Below, piece after piece: positions 1 through 8,494 of a stretch of 64,000 bases of DNA. The position numbers and the translations under genes were made by a program. The number at the start of each line of letters is the position of its first letter. The first letter of the stretch is position 1. The notes below the pieces were generated by a model that had not been told where the DNA came from, made no database searches, and saw only the letters and a list, made by a program, of their open reading frames with translations. Source of the stretch: Sorangium aterium (GTDB lineage Bacteria > Myxococcota_A > Polyangia > Polyangiales > Polyangiaceae); the NCBI RefSeq assembly GCF_028368935.1, contig NZ_JAQNDK010000004.1, forward strand, positions 372,001 to 436,000. Direction: 5' to 3'.

Positions 1-2
1 CC

Positions 3-1706
3 GACGGAGACCCGTGCTCGGCCGACGTCTGCGTCGCCGGGGCGCCGAAGAACCTTCCGGCGCCGGCGACGACGGAGTGCAGCGGACCCGACGCGACCGG
101 AGCGCGCTATTGCGATGGGAACGGCGCCTGTGTCGAGTGCCTCGTCGCCGGCGATTGCCTGAGCAACGTCTGCGTCGAGAACCGCTGTGTCGCGCCCGAT
201 TGCGGCGATGGCGCGACGAACGGCGCCGAGACCGGCGTCGACTGCGGCGGCTCGGATTGCGTGCCGTGCGCGGATCTCGAGGCCTGCCTCACCGGCGCGG
301 ACTGCCGGAGCGGGATCTGCGAGGACGGCAGGTGCCGCGCGTCGTCGTGCACCGACGGCGCGACGAACGGGGCGGAGACCGACGTCGACTGCGGCGGACC
401 GGCGTGCTCGCCTTGCGCCACCGGCAAGACGTGCGCCGCGGACGGCGACTGCCTGGGCGGCCGCTGTTCAGGGACGACGTGCCTCCCGTCGTGCACCGAC
501 GTCGCCCGGAACGGCGCGGAGACCGACATCGACTGCGGCGGCCCCGCGTGCGTCGGGTGCGCCGCCGGCATGCGCTGCGCCCTCGGGCGCGACTGCCTGA
601 GCCACGTGTGCAGCTCGGCAGGCACCTGCGCCGCGCCGGTCTGCGGCGACGGCGTGGTCAACACCGCCGCCGAGGCGTGTGATGACGGCAATACGAGCAA
701 CACGGACGCGTGCCTCACCACGTGCGTCGCCGCCTCGTGCGGGGACGGGTTCGTCCGCGCGGGCGTCGAGGCGTGCGATGACGGCAACGCGAACAGCACC
801 GACGCCTGCCCCACGAGCTGCGCGCGCGCCGTGTGCGGCGACGGGTTCGTCCGCGCCGGCGTCGAGGCGTGTGACGACGGGAACCGGAACGCGGGCGACG
901 GGTGCAGCCCAGGGTGCCTCCTCGAGGGCTGCGGCGACGGCGCGATCCAGGCCGGCGAGGAGTGCGACGACGGAAACACGAGCAGCACCGACGCCTGCCC
1001 CATCACCTGTCGCGCCGCGAGGTGCGGCGACGGCTTCGTGCGGGACGGCGTCGAGGGCTGCGACGACGCCAACACGTCGAGCGGTGACGGCTGCAGCGCG
1101 GGCTGCGTCGTGGAAGCCAGGTACACCTGCCGGGGCACGCCGAGCGTGTGCTCGTACTCGAAGGAGCGCAACTGCGGCGACGCGGAGGACGACGACCTCG
1201 ATGGCGAGACGGACTGCGCCGACCCGGACTGCGCGCTCGGATGCGACAATGCCGTCGGCGCGTGCTCGCCCGGGCAGGTGCTGTGGGTGCAGTCGTCCAT
1301 GGACATACCCAAGACCGTCACGGATCGCGCTGTCGCTGCCAGCGTCCTCCCGGTCGTCTCGAGGGGCACGATCCGGCGCGTGACGCTCGAGCTCGATATC
1401 GCGCATTCGTTCGACGGAGATCTCGATATCTCGCTCACCTCTCCGTCGGGTACGACGGTCGATGTGTCGAGCGACAATGGCGGCTCCGGCGACAACTACC
1501 GGAAGACCGTCTTCGACATGGGCTGCGCGACCGCGGTCACGGGAGCGATGGCGCCGTTCCGCGGCTGCTTCCGCCCGGAGTCGTCGTTCGCGGCCTTCCT
1601 GTCGGGGCCGGCGAACGGCACGTGGACGCTCCGGGTCGGGGACGACGCCGGGTCCGACTCCGGCACGCTGACCGCGTGGTCCCTCGCGCTCTGCATCGAG
1701 CCGTGA
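3..1706 (+). CDS. Cysteine-rich repeat surface protein with C-terminal P domain (5' truncated)
   Basis: The frame is open from the left window edge, so the true start lies outside. About 430 residues are Cys-rich. First come repeats of the type NGAETDVDCGG...C..C, then five or more copies of CGDG...G.EACDDGN...DAC, which match the Myxococcus cysteine-rich repeat (DUF4215). A short unit with acidic DxD spacing follows (DDLDGETDCADPDC). The last ~130 residues (from about 1315) form a beta-rich P/Homo-B domain like that of proprotein convertases, with the core SFDGDLDISLTSPSG and a terminal GTWTLRVGDDA. Such proteins are secreted or surface-bound in myxobacteria. No catalytic domain is visible in the part present. 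It is followed at 111 bp by rnhA on the same strand. Family assignment is strong; function is unknown. Confidence 0.85.
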   Translation, partial: DGDPCSADVCVAGAPKNLPAPATTECSGPDATGARYCDGNGACVECLVAGDCLSNVCVENRCVAPDCGDGATNGAETGVDCGGSDCVPCADLEACLTGADCRSGICEDGRCRASSCTDGATNGAETDVDCGGPACSPCATGKTCAADGDCLGGRCSGTTCLPSCTDVARNGAETDIDCGGPACVGCAAGMRCALGRDCLSHVCSSAGTCAAPVCGDGVVNTAAEACDDGNTSNTDACLTTCVAASCGDGFVRAGVEACDDGNANSTDACPTSCARAVCGDGFVRAGVEACDDGNRNAGDGCSPGCLLEGCGDGAIQAGEECDDGNTSSTDACPITCRAARCGDGFVRDGVEGCDDANTSSGDGCSAGCVVEARYTCRGTPSVCSYSKERNCGDAEDDDLDGETDCADPDCALGCDNAVGACSPGQVLWVQSSMDIPKTVTDRAVAASVLPVVSRGTIRRVTLELDIAHSFDGDLDISLTSPSGTTVDVSSDNGGSGDNYRKTVFDMGCATAVTGAMAPFRGCFRPESSFAAFLSGPANGTWTLRVGDDAGSDSGTLTAWSLALCIEP

Positions 1707-1817
1707 TCGCAGGGCGGCGCCGCCGCGCGCGGGCCGCCCGCCGAGCGCGCCTCGAGGGCTGCGACGAGGGCAGGCGCGGCCGCGCCCGGCCGGCCCGATC
1801 GGCCGCGCTCGCCTGGC

Positions 1818-2615
1818 ATGGTCCCCGTACCGGCGGCCTTCGATCCATGCCAGGGTGCGCCCGTGCCCTGGGTCCGCGCATCGCTTCGAGGTCAAACGGT
1901 CTATGCTCGCGCCGACGCCGCCGGCGCCTTTGTCGCGGAGGAGGGCGGTGGCGTCGAGATCCGCTACAAGCCGCACGACGGCCGCAGATACAAGGCGCGC
2001 GCCGAGAACCTGACCGTGGTCGACCCGAAGGTCTTGCCCGACGAGACCTGTGGGCCTGCGGAAGCGGTCGTGAAGGCGCGCGCCGGCGAGCAGCCCGAGG
2101 GGGGCGCGGCCGCCCCGGCGCCGGCCGGGCGCGCGCAGCGCAAGGCGCCGGCGCGGGGGGAGTCCGGCGCGGCGCCCGTCCCGGAAGGGGCCGTCATCGT
2201 CTACGCGGACGGGGCGTGCTCGGGGAACCCGGGGCCCGCGGGGCTCGGCGTGGTGATCATCGACGGCGGCCGGCGGATCGAGCGCAGCGAGTTCCTCGGC
2301 ACCGCGACCAACAACATCGCCGAGCTGACGGCGATCCTCCGCTCGCTCGAGGAGGTGGAGGAGCCGGGGCGGCCCATCGTCATCCACACGGACAGCCAGT
2401 ACTCGATCGGCGTGCTCCAGAAGGGGTGGAAGGCGAAGGCGAACGCCGAGCTCATCGCCTCGCTGCGCGAGGCGCTCGCCGCGCGGCCGCGCGCGCGCCT
2501 CGTGTATGTGCCGGGGCACGCGGGCGTGCTGCTCAACGAGCGCGCCGACGCGCTCGCGCGCGAGGCCGTCCGCGAGCGCGCGTCCCGTCGGACGGTGTAC
2601 CCCGGCTCCGGCTGA
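1818..2615 (+). CDS. rnhA: Ribonuclease HI with an N-terminal extension
   Basis: This enzyme hydrolyses the RNA strand of RNA:DNA hybrids in replication and repair. The C-terminal ~130 residues are a complete RNase H fold. The DEDD set is visible: D131 in YADGACSGNPG, E169 in NNIAEL, D192 in HTDSQYS and D244 in NERADALA, plus the flexible-loop His234 in VPGHAG. About 120 residues precede it. The first ~80 look like a small beta domain ending DETC, followed by an Ala/Pro/Gly linker (about 85-123). This extension is not the usual caulimovirus-type hybrid-binding domain, as far as can be seen. The ATG at 1818 is the first in frame. Next is the SurA-like gene, 63 bp downstream on the same strand. 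Confidence 0.93.
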   Translation: MVPVPAAFDPCQGAPVPWVRASLRGQTVYARADAAGAFVAEEGGGVEIRYKPHDGRRYKARAENLTVVDPKVLPDETCGPAEAVVKARAGEQPEGGAAAPAPAGRAQRKAPARGESGAAPVPEGAVIVYADGACSGNPGPAGLGVVIIDGGRRIERSEFLGTATNNIAELTAILRSLEEVEEPGRPIVIHTDSQYSIGVLQKGWKAKANAELIASLREALAARPRARLVYVPGHAGVLLNERADALAREAVRERASRRTVYPGSG

Positions 2616-2678
2616 GTCCGGGGCGCGCGGGGCCGGAAACGCGTGGAACCGCCTGGGGCCCAGTGGTAGAGGCGCGCG

Positions 2679-3695
2679 ATGCGTGTTCCGCTCCGCCTCG
2701 CGCTCGCCGGGCTCGTCGCCGCCGCCGCCTTCGCCTCGCCGCTCGCCCACGCGGTCGTGAGCGAGCGGATCGTCGCCGTCATCGGCGATCGCGCCATCCT
2801 GCTCTCGGATCTGCGGCAGCGGGCTCGCCCCTTCCTGCTGCAGATCCAGGCCCGGGTCCCGCCGGGCGCGCAGCAGGCGGCGGCCGAGTCGCAGGTCTTC
2901 CGCGATCTCCTCCAGAAGATGGTGGACGAGGAGCTCGAGGGGCAGGCCGCCGAGAAGGCCAATATCCGCGTGACCTCCGAGGAGATCGAGAACGCCTTCC
3001 GGAACATCGCGGCGGCGGAGCAAGTGACGGTCGAGGAGCTGTTCCGGATGGCGCGGGCGAGCTCGGGGCTCACCGATCAGGAGTACCGCGACGAGATCCG
3101 CCGGCAGATCCTCGAGGGGAAGATGCTGCAGCTCCGGGTGAAGGGCCGGGTGCGCATCACCGAGCAGGACGTGCGGTCCGCCTTCGATCGGCTGGTGCGC
3201 GAGGAGCGCCGGCGGCGCGACTACCACCCGGCGTGGATCGTCCTGCGCGTCCTGCCCGGCTCGAGCGCCGAGGCGGTCGAGGAGCGCCGCGCGCTCGCCG
3301 CGGCGCTCGCGGAGCGCGCGCGCGGCGGCGAGGATTTCGCGGCGCTCGCGCGGCAGTTCTCGGACGACACAGCGACCCGCGAGGAGGGCGGCGACCTCGG
3401 GGTCCGCGCGCCGCAGGGGACGCAGGCCGCGGCGACCGGCCAGCGCGAGGTGATGGCCCCGGAGCTCGAGGCCGCGCTGATGGCGATCGAGCCGGGCGGC
3501 GTGACCGCGCCGATGCGCGCGGGCGACGCGTTCGTGGTCATGAAGCTCCTGAGCCGCCAGCCGTCCCGCTTCACGACGCTCGAGGCGGCTCGCCCGGAGG
3601 TCTTCCAGCGGCTGCAGGCGGAGATCATGACGAAGGCCAAGCAGAAGTGGCTCGACGATCTGAAGCGCGGGACGCACGTCGAGGTCCGGCTCTGA
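2679..3695 (+). CDS. SurA-like peptidyl-prolyl cis-trans isomerase
   Basis: This is a periplasmic chaperone/foldase for outer-membrane proteins. Residues 1-25 are a signal peptide (MRVPLRLALAGLVAAAAFAS, then ALAHA-like processing). A SurA N-terminal helical region follows, opening with VVSERIVAVIGDRAILLSDL, which is the canonical start of mature SurA. A single PPIC rotamase domain lies at roughly residues 185-275, with FAALARQFSDD, GGDLGV and the A.EPGGVTAPMR...AFVVMKL pattern. At 338 residues it is shorter than E. coli SurA, which has two parvulin domains. The downstream YkgJ-like reading frame overlaps its 3' end. Confidence 0.9.
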   Translation: MRVPLRLALAGLVAAAAFASPLAHAVVSERIVAVIGDRAILLSDLRQRARPFLLQIQARVPPGAQQAAAESQVFRDLLQKMVDEELEGQAAEKANIRVTSEEIENAFRNIAAAEQVTVEELFRMARASSGLTDQEYRDEIRRQILEGKMLQLRVKGRVRITEQDVRSAFDRLVREERRRRDYHPAWIVLRVLPGSSAEAVEERRALAAALAERARGGEDFAALARQFSDDTATREEGGDLGVRAPQGTQAAATGQREVMAPELEAALMAIEPGGVTAPMRAGDAFVVMKLLSRQPSRFTTLEAARPEVFQRLQAEIMTKAKQKWLDDLKRGTHVEVRL

Positions 3696-4207
3696 CGCGC
3701 AAGGGCGCGCGGGCCGCGACGGGCGGGGCGCGCGCGGGCGGCGCGAGCGGCGAGGGAGACGCGGCCGTCCCCGAGTGCACCGCGTGCGGCACCTGCTGCT
3801 TCTCGACCCTGCCGGAGTACGTCCGGGTCTTCGGCTGCGACCACGATCGCATGGACGATCGCGCGCGAGGGCTCACGCGCTTCATCGGCAACCGCTGCTA
3901 CATGCGCATCGAGGACGGCCGCTGCGCCGCGCTCACGCTGGACGCGGAGCTCGGCCGCTTCCTGTGCTCGATCTACGAGGTGCGGCCCGACTGCTGCCGC
4001 GCGCTCGAGCGCGGCAGCGGCCAGTGCCTCGGCGAGCTGAACGAGAAGCGGGAGCGGCCGCTCCTCGCGCTCGAGGCGCTCCGCCGCCGCGCGGGCGGCG
4101 AGGGCGGCGACGGCGTTGCGGTCTCCGCGGGCGGCGCGAGCGGCGAGGGAGACGCGGCGGGCGCCTGCGGCGCGAACGGCGCGGGGACAGCCGGCGGCGC
4201 CGTGTAG
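3647..4207 (+). CDS. YkgJ-family cysteine-cluster protein
   Basis: The core (residues 44-130 from the GTG) has the metal-binding layout of YkgJ/UPF0153 proteins: CTACGTCC, then C at about 64, RCYM, RC, FLCSIYEVRPDCCR and QCLGE. These proteins are thought to bind Zn or an Fe-S centre; substrate is unknown. The start is uncertain. No ATG exists. GTG 3647 gives 186 residues and overlaps the foldase gene by 49 bp. CTG 3692 would overlap the foldase stop as CTGA and give 171 residues. The core is flanked by two identical 32-bp direct repeats, 3734-3765 and 4127-4158, in the same frame (both read AGGASGEGDAA). The last ~40 residues are low-complexity Gly/Ala. It converges on the pseudokinase gene, 18 bp away. 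Confidence 0.75.
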   Translation: MARRSEARDARRGPALTRKGARAATGGARAGGASGEGDAAVPECTACGTCCFSTLPEYVRVFGCDHDRMDDRARGLTRFIGNRCYMRIEDGRCAALTLDAELGRFLCSIYEVRPDCCRALERGSGQCLGELNEKRERPLLALEALRRRAGGEGGDGVAVSAGGASGEGDAAGACGANGAGTAGGAV

Positions 4208-4225
4208 GCGTGGCCGGCGCCGCGG

Positions 4226-5695
4226 TCAGGGCGACGCGTCCCTGTCCTCCACCGGCGGCGCGCCCGCGTCGATCGCGCTGCGATCGATCCGCATGCTCAC
4301 GTCGAGCGTGACCGTCTGCCCCTCGGAGACGGTGATCGTGCGCTTCTCCTCGGGCGCGTTCGGGTGCCGGAACGTGACGTAATGCCGTCCGGCCTGGAGC
4401 GGGATCGCCCGCGCCATCGGCGTCACGTCGATGAGCTCCCCGTCGATGACGACCTCTGCCCACGGCCTGGCGAGGACCTTCAGGTAGCCGCGCTCCTCCG
4501 AGCGCTCGCCGGGCTGCCGGACCTCGGCGCTGGGCGGCTCCGCGGCGTCGTGCTGGCGGAGGCTGAGCTCGATGAGCGCGCCGCCCGCGACGACCAGCGC
4601 GAAGATGCCGACGAGCCGGCCCACATCGGGCGCGAGCGACGGCGCGCTGCGCTGCGCTGCGGCGGGGCGCGCGGAAGGCGCCTGCGTGGGCGGCAGCTCG
4701 TCGCCGCCGAGCTTGGCCGCCGCGAGGGCGCTCGCGATGAGCGCGCGCGGCTGCGGATGACCGCGCTCCGCGAGCTCCTCGGCCAGGGCGTCCGCGACGG
4801 CGCGGCCGTTGTCGTAGCGCTGCTCCGGCTCTTTCTCGAGGCACCGGAGCACCACGCGCTCCAGGCCGCGCGACACGTCGGGCACGAGCCCCCGCAGCGG
4901 CTGCGGCGGCGCGTTGCGGATCCGGTGCGCGACGGCCCTGCCCTCGGCCCACCGGTCCTCCTCGCGCTCGCGCGGCGCGCCGGGCGCGGCCGATGCGCGG
5001 TTCGACGCGTGATTCGAAGCACGGCTTGCTTCCTCCGGCCCCCCCTTCGGCTCGTCGAACGGGCGCACCCCGGTGAGCATCTCGAACAGCACGACGCCCA
5101 GCGCGAACACGTCCGCCTGAGGCCCGGGCTCCGCCCCGAGGATCTGCTCGGGCGCCATGTAGTCGGGCCGCGCGAACGTGTCGCTGCCCTCGAACGGCTC
5201 CGGCAGCGAGGGTTGCCGGCCGTCGGACGCCGCCGCGAACTCGAGGATCTTCACGCCGCCCGCGGGCGTGACGATGACGCGCTCGGGGCGCAGCTCCCGG
5301 TGCACGACGCCCCGCTCGTGCGCGTGCCCGAGGCCGCGCGCGATCTCCAGCGCGATGGCCGCCGCGGCGCCCTCGTCGAGGCGGCCGGCGCGCGCGCACA
5401 GGGCCGCGAGCGTCGGCCCCGAGAGCGGCTCCAGCACGAGCCATATCCGGTCCTCGTCGCGCTGGAAGTCGTGGATGTCGATGATGTTCGGGTGCCGGAT
5501 GCGCGCGAGGATCTTCGCCTCGCGCTCGAGGCCGGCCGCGAACGCGCTCGCGGCCGACACCGTGGGCTTGAGCGTCTTGATCAGCGCCGCCCGGCCGAGC
5601 CCCGCGTGCTCGGCCCGGTACGTCACGGTGAGCGCCCGCGACGAGACGGCCTCGCGCAGGATGTACGGGCCGAGCTGCCTCTGGTCGGCGCCCAC
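4226..5695 (-). CDS. Membrane-anchored Ser/Thr pseudokinase with PEGA domain
   Basis: This is a Hanks-type kinase fold with degenerate catalytic residues. Residues 10-300 are kinase-like: beta3 Lys40 (AALIK) and alphaC Glu59 are kept, as are APE (181-183) and D195VFALG. However, the glycine loop is absent (REAVSSRALTVTY), HRD is HRE (132-134, followed by LRPERV instead of LKPEN), and DFG is EFA (152-154). It is therefore probably a pseudokinase. A Pro/Ala linker, a TM helix (361-379) and a C-terminal PEGA domain (403-468, GYLKVLARPWAEVVIDGE) follow. The start is GTG (5693-5695), immediately after the TAA of gpmI with no gap, so translation is probably coupled. It may bind rather than phosphorylate partners. 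Confidence 0.88.
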   Translation of the reverse strand: MGADQRQLGPYILREAVSSRALTVTYRAEHAGLGRAALIKTLKPTVSAASAFAAGLEREAKILARIRHPNIIDIHDFQRDEDRIWLVLEPLSGPTLAALCARAGRLDEGAAAAIALEIARGLGHAHERGVVHRELRPERVIVTPAGGVKILEFAAASDGRQPSLPEPFEGSDTFARPDYMAPEQILGAEPGPQADVFALGVVLFEMLTGVRPFDEPKGGPEEASRASNHASNRASAAPGAPREREEDRWAEGRAVAHRIRNAPPQPLRGLVPDVSRGLERVVLRCLEKEPEQRYDNGRAVADALAEELAERGHPQPRALIASALAAAKLGGDELPPTQAPSARPAAAQRSAPSLAPDVGRLVGIFALVVAGGALIELSLRQHDAAEPPSAEVRQPGERSEERGYLKVLARPWAEVVIDGELIDVTPMARAIPLQAGRHYVTFRHPNAPEEKRTITVSEGQTVTLDVSMRIDRSAIDAGAPPVEDRDASP

Positions 5696-7327
5696 TTACC
5701 GCTGTCGGACGCGGAGCGTGCGCCCCGTCATCGCCGCGGGCTGCGGGAGGCCGAGGATCTCGAGCATCGTCGGCGCCACGTCGCAGATGCGGCCGCCGGA
5801 CCGGAGCACGACGCCGGGGTCGTTCTTGTTCAGGTAGTAGAGCGGCACCGGGTTGAGCGTGTGGGCGGTGTGCGGGTTGCCGTGCTCGTCCTTCATCTGC
5901 TCGCAGTTGCCGTGGTCCGCGGTGATGATCAGCGCGCCGCCGGCCTCGCGTACGGCGTCCCCGATGGCGCCGAGCCCCTTGTCGACCGCCTCGTTGGCGT
6001 GGATGGCGGCCTCGAGGATGCCGGTGTGCCCGACCATGTCCGGGTTCGCGAAGTTCACGAGGATGAAGTCGTACTTGCCGCTCTTGATCGCGGCCACGAC
6101 CTCGCTCGCGACGCCCGCCGCGCTCATCTCCGGCTTCTTGTCGTAGGTGGCGACGTCGCGCGGCGAGGGCACGAGCTTCCTGTCCTCGCCCGGGAACGTC
6201 TCCTCGCGGCCGCCGTTGAAGAAGTACGTGACGTGCGCGTACTTCTCGGTCTCCGCGCACCGGAGCTGCGTGAGCCCGGCGCGGGCGATCATCTCGGGGA
6301 ACGACTCGGTCACCTCGTCCTTCGGGAACGCGACCGGCAGCTTCAGCGCCGCGTCGTACTCGGTCATGCCGCTGTAACAGTGCTCCTGGAAGGCGAAGAC
6401 CGGCTTGCCCCGGTCCGAGAGGAGCTCCAGCACCTCGGCCGGCAGGTTCCGCCGCGTGAGCATCGCCGAGATCTCGCGCATGCGGTCGGGCCTGAAGTTG
6501 ACGGAGAGGCCGACCTCCTCTCCCTGCCACTCCCAGCGGGGCTCCTGCGAGGCGAAGTCGGCCACGAAGTCGCCCTTGATGCCGCTGTAGTCGCCGATGC
6601 GGACGGGCTCGACGAACTCGTCCGTCTTCCCGGCCGCGTACGACTGCTGGATCGCGTCGAACGCCGTGTCGGCCCGCGGCGCCTCGCCGCGCACGATCGC
6701 GGTGTAGGCCTTCATGACGCGGTCCCAGCGCTTGTCGCGGTCCATGGCGTAGTACCGGCCCGAGATGGTGCCGATGACGCCGATGCCCTGGAGCGCCTCC
6801 TCGATCTTCTCGACGTAGCCCCACGCGCTCTTCGGCGGCGTGTCGCGGCCGTCGAGGAACGCGTGCAGGACGAGGGGCACCTCGTGGAACTTCGCGAGCT
6901 TGATCAGCGCGAGGAAGTGGTCGAGCGACGAGTGGACGCCGCCGTCGGAGACGAGCCCGAAGAGGTGCACCCGGCACTTGCGGTCCTGCGCGACGCGGAA
7001 CGTCCGGTCGATGATCTCGTTCGAGCCGAGCTTGTTCTCGGCGATCGCGACGTCGATGCGCGAGATGTCCATCAGCGCGATCCTCCCCGCGCCGAAGTTC
7101 AGGTGGCCGACCTCGCTGTTGCCCATCTGCCCCACCGGGAGCCCGACGTCCGGGCCGCTCGTCCCGATCAGCGTCTTCTCGGAGTCGCGCTTGATCGCCT
7201 CGAGGTTCGGCATCGCCGCGAGGGCGATCGCGTTCTGGTCCTTTTCTTCGCGCTCGCCGAATCCATCGAGGATGCAGAGGACGAGCGGACGGGGGCGTTG
7301 CGTGGGGGAGGGGGCTGCTTCGCTCAT
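5696..7327 (-). CDS. gpmI: 2,3-bisphosphoglycerate-independent phosphoglycerate mutase
   Basis: This cytosolic Mn-dependent enzyme interconverts 3- and 2-phosphoglycerate in glycolysis and gluconeogenesis. It has 543 residues, slightly longer than the usual ~510. The phosphatase-domain start is CILDGFGEREEKDQNAI (metal Asp21). The catalytic Ser71 lies in MGNSEVGHLNFGAGR. The transferase domain contains DGVHSS, DGRDTPPKSA and NFRPDRMRE. The distal metal site is ITADHGNCEQM. The start chosen is ATG 7327; longer open frame upstream lacks similarity. It is divergent from the Uma2-like gene across 102 bp, which must hold its promoter. The stop TAA abuts the GTG of the pseudokinase gene. Confidence 0.96.
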   Translation of the reverse strand: MSEAAPSPTQRPRPLVLCILDGFGEREEKDQNAIALAAMPNLEAIKRDSEKTLIGTSGPDVGLPVGQMGNSEVGHLNFGAGRIALMDISRIDVAIAENKLGSNEIIDRTFRVAQDRKCRVHLFGLVSDGGVHSSLDHFLALIKLAKFHEVPLVLHAFLDGRDTPPKSAWGYVEKIEEALQGIGVIGTISGRYYAMDRDKRWDRVMKAYTAIVRGEAPRADTAFDAIQQSYAAGKTDEFVEPVRIGDYSGIKGDFVADFASQEPRWEWQGEEVGLSVNFRPDRMREISAMLTRRNLPAEVLELLSDRGKPVFAFQEHCYSGMTEYDAALKLPVAFPKDEVTESFPEMIARAGLTQLRCAETEKYAHVTYFFNGGREETFPGEDRKLVPSPRDVATYDKKPEMSAAGVASEVVAAIKSGKYDFILVNFANPDMVGHTGILEAAIHANEAVDKGLGAIGDAVREAGGALIITADHGNCEQMKDEHGNPHTAHTLNPVPLYYLNKNDPGVVLRSGGRICDVAPTMLEILGLPQPAAMTGRTLRVRQR

Positions 7328-7429
7328 GGCGGCGGAATCTACAACGAACCCGCGGCGATCGGAGGGGGGCTGCTCACGGAATTTCGCCGGGCGAGCCGCC
7401 GCGCCCGGCGTGCATGCTAACATCCGACC

Positions 7430-7996
7430 ATGTCCGACTGCGCCCGTCGCGCCACGTACCAGGATGTGCTTGACACGCCGCCGAACCAGGTGGCGGAGGT
7501 CCTGAACGGCGTCCTCCACGCGACGCCGCGCCCTTCCGTGTTCTCCCGCAACGTGACGTCGGTGCTCGCGGGGGAGCTTTACCTGCCATTTCGCCGCGGC
7601 ATCAAGGGGCCTGGCCGGTGGGCGCTGCTTGTCGAGCCCGAGCTGCACCTCGGCACCGATCCGGACATCGTGATCCCCGACATCGCCGCGTGGCGCCGCG
7701 ACCGGATGCCGCAGATCCCGATGCGGAACGCGGCGATCTTCCTCGCGCCCGACTGGGTGTGCGAGGTGATCTCGCCGTCCACCGAGGCGCTCGATCGCCG
7801 CGACAAGATGGAGATCTACGCGCGCGAGCTCGTGGCGCACTACTGGCTGATCGACCCGCGGCTCCGGCTCCTGGAGGTCTACCGCATCGACGGTGGGCGG
7901 TTCGTGCGCGTGGGGGCGTGGGAGGGTGACGTCACCGTGCGCGCGGCGCCGTTCGACGCCGTGGAGATCGAGCTCGGCGTTCTTTGGCAGGAATAG
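7430..7996 (+). CDS. Uma2-family (DUF820) putative endonuclease
   Basis: This 188-residue protein has the PD-(D/E)XK-like Uma2/DUF820 layout: N-terminal EVLNGVLHATPRPS, then EPELHLGTDPDIVIPDIAAWRRD (the conserved D and PD pair), WVCEVISPSTEALDRRDKMEIYA (the E-x-S and K of the nuclease core) and HYWLIDPR. These proteins are abundant in cyanobacteria and myxobacteria. They are predicted nucleases, and their biological role is not established. Start ATG 7430. Its stop codon lies inside an 11-bp tandem repeat (7988-8036). Confidence 0.88.
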   Translation: MSDCARRATYQDVLDTPPNQVAEVLNGVLHATPRPSVFSRNVTSVLAGELYLPFRRGIKGPGRWALLVEPELHLGTDPDIVIPDIAAWRRDRMPQIPMRNAAIFLAPDWVCEVISPSTEALDRRDKMEIYARELVAHYWLIDPRLRLLEVYRIDGGRFVRVGAWEGDVTVRAAPFDAVEIELGVLWQE

Positions 7997-8036
7997 CGCA
8001 GGAATAGCGCAGGAACAGCGCAGGAACAGCGCAGGA
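7988..8036 (+). repeat. 11-bp tandem repeat, about 4.5 copies
   Basis: The unit CAGGAATAGCG occurs twice, then CAGGAACAGCG twice, then a partial CAGGA. The first unit encodes the last residues (Gln-Glu) and the TAG stop of the Uma2-like gene. Because 11 is not a multiple of 3, each added unit would shift the frame, but a stop is already supplied by the first copy. Confidence 0.95.
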
Positions 8037-8494
8037 TCTGCCGTCTCCGGACGGCGTCGGGCCGCGCGCCCTCGGGGGCTCGAGCGGCGCACGCGCCGGG
8101 CAAGGCGCGTGAGCTCATGATCGGCGTCGCGACGGGCCGGAGCGCCCGGGGGCTCGGAGAGCGCCGCGTGGCGGTGACCCTCGAGCGGCAGGTCGCGCCC
8201 TCCGCTCGATCAGCTCAGCGTGGTTCGGGTCAGGACGCTGTGTGCCCTCATTGCGCGCTTGCCCCGTGAGAGATCCGGTTGTCTTGCATGATCCGCTCTC
8301 TCCCTCTCTCGTCACACATCGCGTAGTGCGCCGACGGGATACTCGGCCGATGGGGACCTTTATCGTGATTGTCACCCCGCGAGAGGGGAAGCGACAGCCG
8401 TCCGCTGGATGTGGCCGGGGCGTGCGGCTTGCATGGACGTCGAGGACGCACGGCCATGTTCGGCGCTCATCATGAGCAGCCGTCGCACGGGGGG
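7997..8494. other. Intergenic region between the Uma2-like gene and the WHGY-repeat gene
   Basis: About 500 bp without a convincing gene. The left end holds the 11-bp tandem repeat. The remainder is mixed sequence with several short overlapping open frames that have no recognisable features. It presumably carries the promoter of the small secreted protein that starts at 8495. I see no tRNA, no clear terminator and no clear -35/-10 pair. Confidence 0.6.

Noticed and set aside
2640-2680. tRNA-like AGTGGTAGA segment before the foldase gene
   Set aside because: Only a D-loop-like string; no acceptor stem, anticodon arm or T-loop can be folded in the space available.
468-3677. Very long antisense frame opposite rnhA and the foldase gene
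   Set aside because: Arg/Ala-rich composition typical of GC-rich shadow frames; the sense genes have full family motifs.
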